Below are positions 6,185 through 10,657 of a stretch of DNA of 10,657 nt, one piece after another. Under the pieces are notes generated by a model. It saw nothing but the letters and a program-made list of their open reading frames with translations, was not told the DNA's origin and searched no databases. Source of the stretch: XYA12-FULL-58-9 sp001798605. Lineage in GTDB: Bacteria > Myxococcota > XYA12-FULL-58-9. Every line of letters begins with the position of its first letter. Position 1 is the first letter of the stretch. The position numbers were made by a program, and so were the translations under genes. The stretch spans positions 1 to 10,657 of the forward strand of contig DAINMX010000224.1 of the NCBI GenBank assembly GCA_036736205.1, written 5' to 3'.

Positions 6185-7174
6185 TTAGCCGAGGCTGTCG
6201 AGCGCCTTCATGTAGTTGGCCCGCTCAAACACCGCCGGCTCTGCGGTCGACCGCTGGCTAAGGCTGCCCTTGAGCTGTTTTACGGACTCATAGTCGTGCG
6301 CCTCGAGCCAATGCTCGAGTCCTTCTCGGAGACTCGCGAGATGCCACACTCCGTGTTTGAGAAGGGCCGAAGCCATGGTGGTGATGTCTGCTCCCACGGC
6401 CAGCATCTTCACCACGTCTTCTGCGGTGTGGACGCCGCTCGAGGCCGCTAGGCTAGCTTTGACCTGACCGAACAGGATCGCCAACCACCGCATCGGTAAA
6501 CGCGCCGATGCTGAAGTTGATAGGACAACGTTGGGGGTTACCTCTAGGTTCTCGAGGTCTATGTCCGGTTGGTAGAACCTATTGAACAGGACGAGGCCGT
6601 CGGCACCGGCCTCGTCGAGTTTCTTGGCCATGTTGGCTGTGGAACTGAAGTACGGACTGAGCTTGACCGCCACCGGGATCTTCACAGACTTCTTCACCGC
6701 AGTGACGATGTCGATGTATTTTTGCTCGACGTCAACGCCGCTTTTGGAGGGATCGGCGGCCACCTGATAAATATTGAGCTCGAGAGCCGAGGCACCGGCC
6801 TTCTCGATCTTGGCTGCGTAGTCTATCCATCCACCATTCGATGTGCCGTTGAGGGAGCCAATGATGGGAATGTCGACAGCCTCTTTGAGCTTGCTGATAT
6901 GCTCCAAATAGGCTTCTGGCCCAATCTTGTAGTTACCGAGGTCTGGGAAATAACTCAGCGCTTCCGCATGGCTGTTCTCATCCCTTGAGAGGTAGTGATT
7001 CAGCTCGTTTTGTTCGTGGCGAATTTGTTCTTCGAACAGTGAGTATATGGTGACGGCTGATGCGCCGGCGTCTTCCATGGCTCGGACCGAATCCACTTTC
7101 TGTGAGAGTGGTGATGCCGCGGGTACCAGCGGGTTTTTCAGCTTCAAGCCCATGTAGGTGGTTGAGAGATCCAT
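6185..7174 (-). CDS. Dihydroorotate dehydrogenase-like flavoprotein without the canonical catalytic cysteine
   Basis: This gene encodes 329 residues from ATG 7174, 8 nt after GGAGGGG. It is an FMN-type beta/alpha barrel: DLSTTYMGLKLKNPLVPAAS at the start, IPIIGSLNGTSNGGW, ALELNIYQ, VAVKLSPYFSS, ADGLVLFNRF, and SGVHTAEDVVKMLAVGAD as the FMN-phosphate region. True class 1 dihydroorotate dehydrogenases carry NxSCPN at the position where this protein has NIYQVAADPSKSG, so the catalytic Cys is missing. The Fe-S domain of dihydropyrimidine dehydrogenase is also absent. The protein therefore belongs to the dihydroorotate dehydrogenase-like group often mis-named PyrD; its substrate is not known. It lies after nifJ in the same direction, an arrangement I recall from other genomes, which hints at a redox link with PFOR. 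A terminator lies between them, so it likely has its own promoter. The 163 bp after its stop (6022-6184) show no convincing terminator. Confidence 0.88.
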   Translation of the reverse strand: MDLSTTYMGLKLKNPLVPAASPLSQKVDSVRAMEDAGASAVTIYSLFEEQIRHEQNELNHYLSRDENSHAEALSYFPDLGNYKIGPEAYLEHISKLKEAVDIPIIGSLNGTSNGGWIDYAAKIEKAGASALELNIYQVAADPSKSGVDVEQKYIDIVTAVKKSVKIPVAVKLSPYFSSTANMAKKLDEAGADGLVLFNRFYQPDIDLENLEVTPNVVLSTSASARLPMRWLAILFGQVKASLAASSGVHTAEDVVKMLAVGADITTMASALLKHGVWHLASLREGLEHWLEAHDYESVKQLKGSLSQRSTAEPAVFERANYMKALDSLG

Positions 7175-7286
7175 TTGTTTGTCCCCTCCTCGAAAGGTTC
7201 CGAAGTGTTTTGTGCAAGGTTTCTGAAACTGCTATGGCTGGAACATAGTCATTTGTGTCAGAGGGCGCTACCACCGTCGTGACATT

Positions 7287-7301
7287 GGTGCCGCTGGCAC
7301 C
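7287..7301. repeat. Perfect short inverted repeat next to the nifJ terminator
   Basis: GGTGCC and GGCACC flank GCT, a perfect 6-bp stem. In the nifJ transcript direction it comes 3 nt after the U-run of the terminator, so it could only form in read-through RNA or in the leader of the following flavoprotein gene. Its role is unclear. Confidence 0.5.
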
Positions 7302-7304
7302 GTC

Positions 7305-7345
7305 AAAAAAAAGCCCCCGTCACGCGCTGGGCATGTGACGGGGGC
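7305..7345 (-). terminator. Intrinsic terminator of nifJ
   Basis: GCCCCCGTCAC (7313-7323) pairs perfectly with GTGACGGGGGC (7335-7345) across an 11-nt loop. On the minus strand the stem is followed directly by eight T (plus-strand A at 7305-7312). It lies 27 nt after the nifJ stop codon. The T-run is present on one side only, so it acts for the minus strand. Confidence 0.95.
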
Positions 7346-7372
7346 CTCATCACACTGAATACCTTGTCAACT

Positions 7373-10300
7373 TCAGTCGGCCTTGGCCCCAGTGAAGTTG
7401 ATGTTGGCCATTTGCTCGTAGACTTGCCAACGGGATTCTACATCCTTTTGGCCCAGTGCCAAGAGCTCCTTGGCCCGCTCAGGATAGCTCTTGGTGAGCA
7501 TCTTGAAGCGGGTTTCGTTGTAAGCGTAGTCGCGGAACGAGATCGTCGGTGCCTTGCTGTCCAACTTGAAGGGCTTGTCGGCGACTGCCGGGTTGTACCG
7601 CATCAGTGGCCAGTGACCGCACTCGACGGCAGCTTTCTGTTGCTGCATCCCATTGGTCATGTTGATGCCGTGGGCAATGCAGTGGCTGTAAGCGATAATG
7701 ATCGACGGACCGTCCCAAGCTTCGGCTTCCATGAACGCGCGAACGGTGTGGACATCGTTCGCACCCATGGCCACCCGAGCAACGTAGACATTGCCGTAGG
7801 TCACGGCCAGCAGGGCCAAATCCTTCTTATTGAGGGGCTTGCCAGCGGCGGCAAACTTCGCAACCGCGCCGCGTGGCGTTGCCTTCGACATCTGCCCACC
7901 GGTGTTGGAGTAAACCTCGGTGTCGAGGACCAGGATGTTGACGTTGCGGCCGCTGGCGAGCACGTGATCGAGACCGCCGTAGCCGATGTCATAGGCCCAG
8001 CCGTCGCCACCGACGGCCCAAACACTCTTCTTGACCAGATAGTCGGCGAGTGATTCGAGTTGCCGGGCTTCAGAGCCTTCGATGCTCTTGAGCTTCTTCT
8101 TGAGCGCCACAACTCTCTCGCGTTGCGCAAAGATCGCTGCCTCTTCAGTTTGCTTGGCCTCGAGCAGGCCCTTGGCCAGATCGTCGCCGATCTTGCTCGA
8201 GAGCTTGGCCACGTACTCGGCTGCCTGCACCGCGAACTTGTCGAGGGTCAAGCGGTGACCGAGCGCGAATTCAGCATTGTCTTCAAACAGGCTGTTTGAC
8301 CAGGCAACGCCCCGGCCAGCTCTGTTCGTTGTGTATGGTGTGGTGGGCAAGTTGCCACCATAAATCGACGAGCAGCCAGTGGCGTTGCCGATGACCGCGC
8401 GATCGCCAAACAGCTGGGTGAGCAGCTTCACGTAGGGAGTCTCGCCGCAACCGGAGCAAGCACCAGAGTACTCGAACAACGGCTGCAAAAACGCCGAACC
8501 CTTGATGGTATCGTGCTTGACGGCCCCACGATCGACTTCGGGAATCTCCTCGAGGAAGAACTTGTAGTTTTCCCGCTCAGGAAGGCGCAGAGGCATCTGG
8601 TCGACCATGTTGATGGCCTTGAGCTTGGCCTCTTTCTTGTTCTTCGCGGGGCAGAAATCGACGCACAGTGCGCAACCGGTGCAATCCTCGGGTGCGACTT
8701 GCAGACTGTATTTCCAACCGGCGGCGAACTCCTTGCCCTTGTAGTCGATCGACTTGAAGGTGGCCGGTGCCTTGTCGAGAAGCTTCGGATCGAACGCTTT
8801 TTGGCGAATGGCGGCGTGCGGACAAACGAGAACGCACTTACCACACTGGATGCAGACCTCGGGATCCCACGCGGGGATCTCGAGAGCGATGTTCCGCTTC
8901 TCCCACTGAGTCGTGCCGAGGGGGAAGGTTCCATCGTGGGGCATTGCGCTCACGGGTAACGAGTCGCCCTTGCCGGCGATCATGGCACCAAGAGTGTTCT
9001 TGACGAAGTCGGGCGCCTCGACGGGCACCATCGGCGGCTTGGTCAGCTTGCTGGTGGCTTCCTTCGGCACCTTCACTTCGTGCAGGTTTGCGAGGGACTG
9101 GTCCACTGCGGCGTAGTTCTTCTTGACGACCTCTTCGCCGCGGCCACCGTAGGTCTTCTTGATGGCTTCCTTGATCTTCGCGATGGCCTCATCCTTGGGC
9201 AGGATGCCGCTGATGGCGAAGAAGCAGGTTTGCATAATGGTGTTGATGCGGGCACCCATGCCGGTCGCTTTGGAGACGACGGGGGCGTCGATGGTCCACA
9301 GCTTGATCTCTTTGTCGATGATCTGCTGCTGCACTTCCTTGGGTAGTTGCCCCCACACCTCATCCTTGCTGTACGGGCTGTTGAGCAGGAAGGTTGCACC
9401 CTTCACCGCGGACGCGAGCATGTCGTACTTCTCGACGAACGACCACTGGTGGCAAGCGATGAAGTTGGCGCGATTGACCAAGTAGGTCGATCGAATCTCG
9501 TCCGGACCAAAACGGAGGTGGGACACTGTAACGGCGCCGGCCTTCTTGGAGTCGTAAACGAAGTACCCCTGTGCGTAGTTGTCGGTTTCCTCACCGATGA
9601 TCTTGATCGAGTTCTTGTTTGCACCGACGGTGCCGTCAGAGCCCAACCCGTAGAACAAGCAGCGAACGACTTTTTTCGACTCGGCGTCGAAGTCTTTGTC
9701 TTCGTCGATGCTGGTGTGGGTCACGTCGTCATTGATGCCGACTGTGAAATGGTTCTTCGGCTTGTCTTTCTTGAGCTCATCGAACACACCCTTGACCATG
9801 GGCGAAGTGAATTCCTTCGACGACAGGCCGTAACGACCGCCCACGATGCGTGGCATCTCTTTGAACGACGCGGTGCCATCGGCAACGGCCTGAGCGATCG
9901 CGGTGACGACATCCTTGTACATCGGCTCGCCATCGGCACCGGGCTCTTTGGTGCGATCGAGAACGGAAATCTTCTTGACCGTCTTCGGCAAGGCGGCGAG
10001 GAAAGCCTCGGCGGCGAAGGGACGGTACAGGCGGACCTTGACAATACCGACCTTCTCACCATTTTGGGTCATGTGAACGACGGCCTCGTGTGCGGCTTCA
10101 GCACCTGAACCCATGAGGACAACAACACGGTCGGCGTCAGCAGCGCCGACGTAGTCGAACAGGTTGTAGCGCCGGCCGGTGAGATCGAAGAGGCGGTCCA
10201 TCGCCTTCTGCACGATACCGGGGCAGGCGTTGTAGTACGGGTTGATCGTTTCCCGCGCCTGGAAGAACACATCGGGATTCTGTGATGACCCGCGAAGGAC

Positions 10301-10657
10301 TGGATGGTCTGGGGAGAGGCCGCGGGAGCGGTGTGCCAGCACGCCTTCGACGTTGAGCATCTTAAGAATGGTTTCGTCTTTGACGCTCTCGACCTTGAGG
10401 ATCTCGTGCGATGAGCGGAAGCCGTCGAAGAAGTGAACGAACGGGATGCGGGAGTCCAATGTGGCGGCGTGGGCCACCATTGCCATATCCCCGATCTCTT
10501 GAATGCCGCCGGAGCAGAGCAGGGCGAAGCCTGTGGTGCGCGCGGCCATGATGTCGCTGTGGTCTCCGAAAATCGACAACGCATGGGTGGCCACGGTCCG
10601 AGCTGAAACGTGGAAGACAACCGAGGTGAGCTCGCCGGCGATCTTGAGCATGTTGGG
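7373..10657 (-). CDS. nifJ: Pyruvate:ferredoxin (flavodoxin) oxidoreductase, N-terminus beyond the window
   Basis: It oxidises pyruvate with CoA to acetyl-CoA and CO2, passing electrons to ferredoxin or flavodoxin in the cytoplasm. The frame is open to base 10657 (PNMLKIAGEL), so the Met at 10651 is internal; comparison with remembered PFOR sequences suggests about 95 residues are missing, including part of the thiamine diphosphate site. In order it shows FGDHSDIMAARTTGFALL, HFFDGFRSSHEI and KVRLYRPF. Next come YGLGSDGTVGANK and SYLVNR-like STYLVNRANF. Two 4Fe-4S motifs follow: CIQCGKCVLVCP (about 8811-8854) and CTGCALCVDFCP (about 8650-8684). The cysteines of the proximal cluster are CSGC (about 8450), ATGCSS, and SHCIAHG (about 7679). 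GDGWAYDIGYGG (about 7980-8013) and YSNTGGQ (about 7893-7910) bind thiamine diphosphate and magnesium. It ends without the C-terminal extension of Desulfovibrio africanus PFOR, as most bacterial enzymes do. Confidence 0.98.
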   Translation of the reverse strand, partial: PNMLKIAGELTSVVFHVSARTVATHALSIFGDHSDIMAARTTGFALLCSGGIQEIGDMAMVAHAATLDSRIPFVHFFDGFRSSHEILKVESVKDETILKMLNVEGVLAHRSRGLSPDHPVLRGSSQNPDVFFQARETINPYYNACPGIVQKAMDRLFDLTGRRYNLFDYVGAADADRVVVLMGSGAEAAHEAVVHMTQNGEKVGIVKVRLYRPFAAEAFLAALPKTVKKISVLDRTKEPGADGEPMYKDVVTAIAQAVADGTASFKEMPRIVGGRYGLSSKEFTSPMVKGVFDELKKDKPKNHFTVGINDDVTHTSIDEDKDFDAESKKVVRCLFYGLGSDGTVGANKNSIKIIGEETDNYAQGYFVYDSKKAGAVTVSHLRFGPDEIRSTYLVNRANFIACHQWSFVEKYDMLASAVKGATFLLNSPYSKDEVWGQLPKEVQQQIIDKEIKLWTIDAPVVSKATGMGARINTIMQTCFFAISGILPKDEAIAKIKEAIKKTYGGRGEEVVKKNYAAVDQSLANLHEVKVPKEATSKLTKPPMVPVEAPDFVKNTLGAMIAGKGDSLPVSAMPHDGTFPLGTTQWEKRNIALEIPAWDPEVCIQCGKCVLVCPHAAIRQKAFDPKLLDKAPATFKSIDYKGKEFAAGWKYSLQVAPEDCTGCALCVDFCPAKNKKEAKLKAINMVDQMPLRLPERENYKFFLEEIPEVDRGAVKHDTIKGSAFLQPLFEYSGACSGCGETPYVKLLTQLFGDRAVIGNATGCSSIYGGNLPTTPYTTNRAGRGVAWSNSLFEDNAEFALGHRLTLDKFAVQAAEYVAKLSSKIGDDLAKGLLEAKQTEEAAIFAQRERVVALKKKLKSIEGSEARQLESLADYLVKKSVWAVGGDGWAYDIGYGGLDHVLASGRNVNILVLDTEVYSNTGGQMSKATPRGAVAKFAAAGKPLNKKDLALLAVTYGNVYVARVAMGANDVHTVRAFMEAEAWDGPSIIIAYSHCIAHGINMTNGMQQQKAAVECGHWPLMRYNPAVADKPFKLDSKAPTISFRDYAYNETRFKMLTKSYPERAKELLALGQKDVESRWQVYEQMANINFTGAKAD

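Noticed and set aside
7364..8053. Plus-strand open frames across nifJ and the HAMP genes (for example 7364-8053, 9347-10108, 4581-5042)
   Set aside because: All are antisense shadows of clear, conserved minus-strand genes and show no domain of their own.
10649..10651. ATG at 10651 as the start of nifJ
   Set aside because: The frame is open beyond it, and this Met lies within the conserved PNMxKIxGEL segment of PFOR domain I, so the true start is outside the window.

Overview
The window looks like a piece of a metagenome-derived or draft genome scaffold: it contains a run of exactly 100 N inside a tandem repeat. The likely source is a Gram-negative, deltaproteobacterium-like lineage (Myxococcota, Desulfobacterota or relatives). 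This rests on the secreted proteins built from CGDGxC...CPxDCG repeats, lipoprotein-type signal peptides, orphan HAMP membrane proteins with a THRVAGPLHR motif, and a long single-chain pyruvate:ferredoxin oxidoreductase (PFOR). The placement is an inference. PFOR implies anaerobic or facultative metabolism. No rRNA, tRNA, CRISPR, transposase or phage gene was seen.

Left third (1-2870, minus strand): an operon-like run of three exported cysteine-rich proteins, transcribed right to left. A repeat lipoprotein (1698-2870) is followed by a small secreted protein (1269-1661) and a second repeat lipoprotein (1-1232, leaving the window and broken by the N gap). Both spacers are exactly 36 nt. The first two genes end in almost the same 139 bp, so part of the cluster arose by recent duplication or gene conversion. 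Past the N gap, the second lipoprotein continues in frame into a non-repeat, beta-rich C-terminal region.

Middle (2871-6021): a 246-bp divergent region separates the cysteine-rich operon from a PP2C-type protein phosphatase on the plus strand (3117-3881). Converging on the phosphatase is a tight minus-strand set of three genes: an exported HEAT-repeat protein (5125-6021), then two paralogous two-helix HAMP membrane proteins (4524-5117 and 3911-4531). The last two overlap by 8 nt, and the final gene uses a TTG start with a strong ribosome binding site.

Right part (6185-10657, minus strand): nifJ, encoding PFOR, is complete at its C-terminus and missing roughly its first 95 residues beyond the window edge. 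It ends at a strong intrinsic terminator. The next gene encodes a dihydroorotate dehydrogenase-like flavoprotein that lacks the catalytic Ser-Cys-Pro-Asn motif of true class 1 enzymes and so probably does something else.

The least explained parts are the cysteine-rich exported-protein cluster and the HEAT/HAMP/HAMP set. Neither has a function that can be read from the sequence alone.
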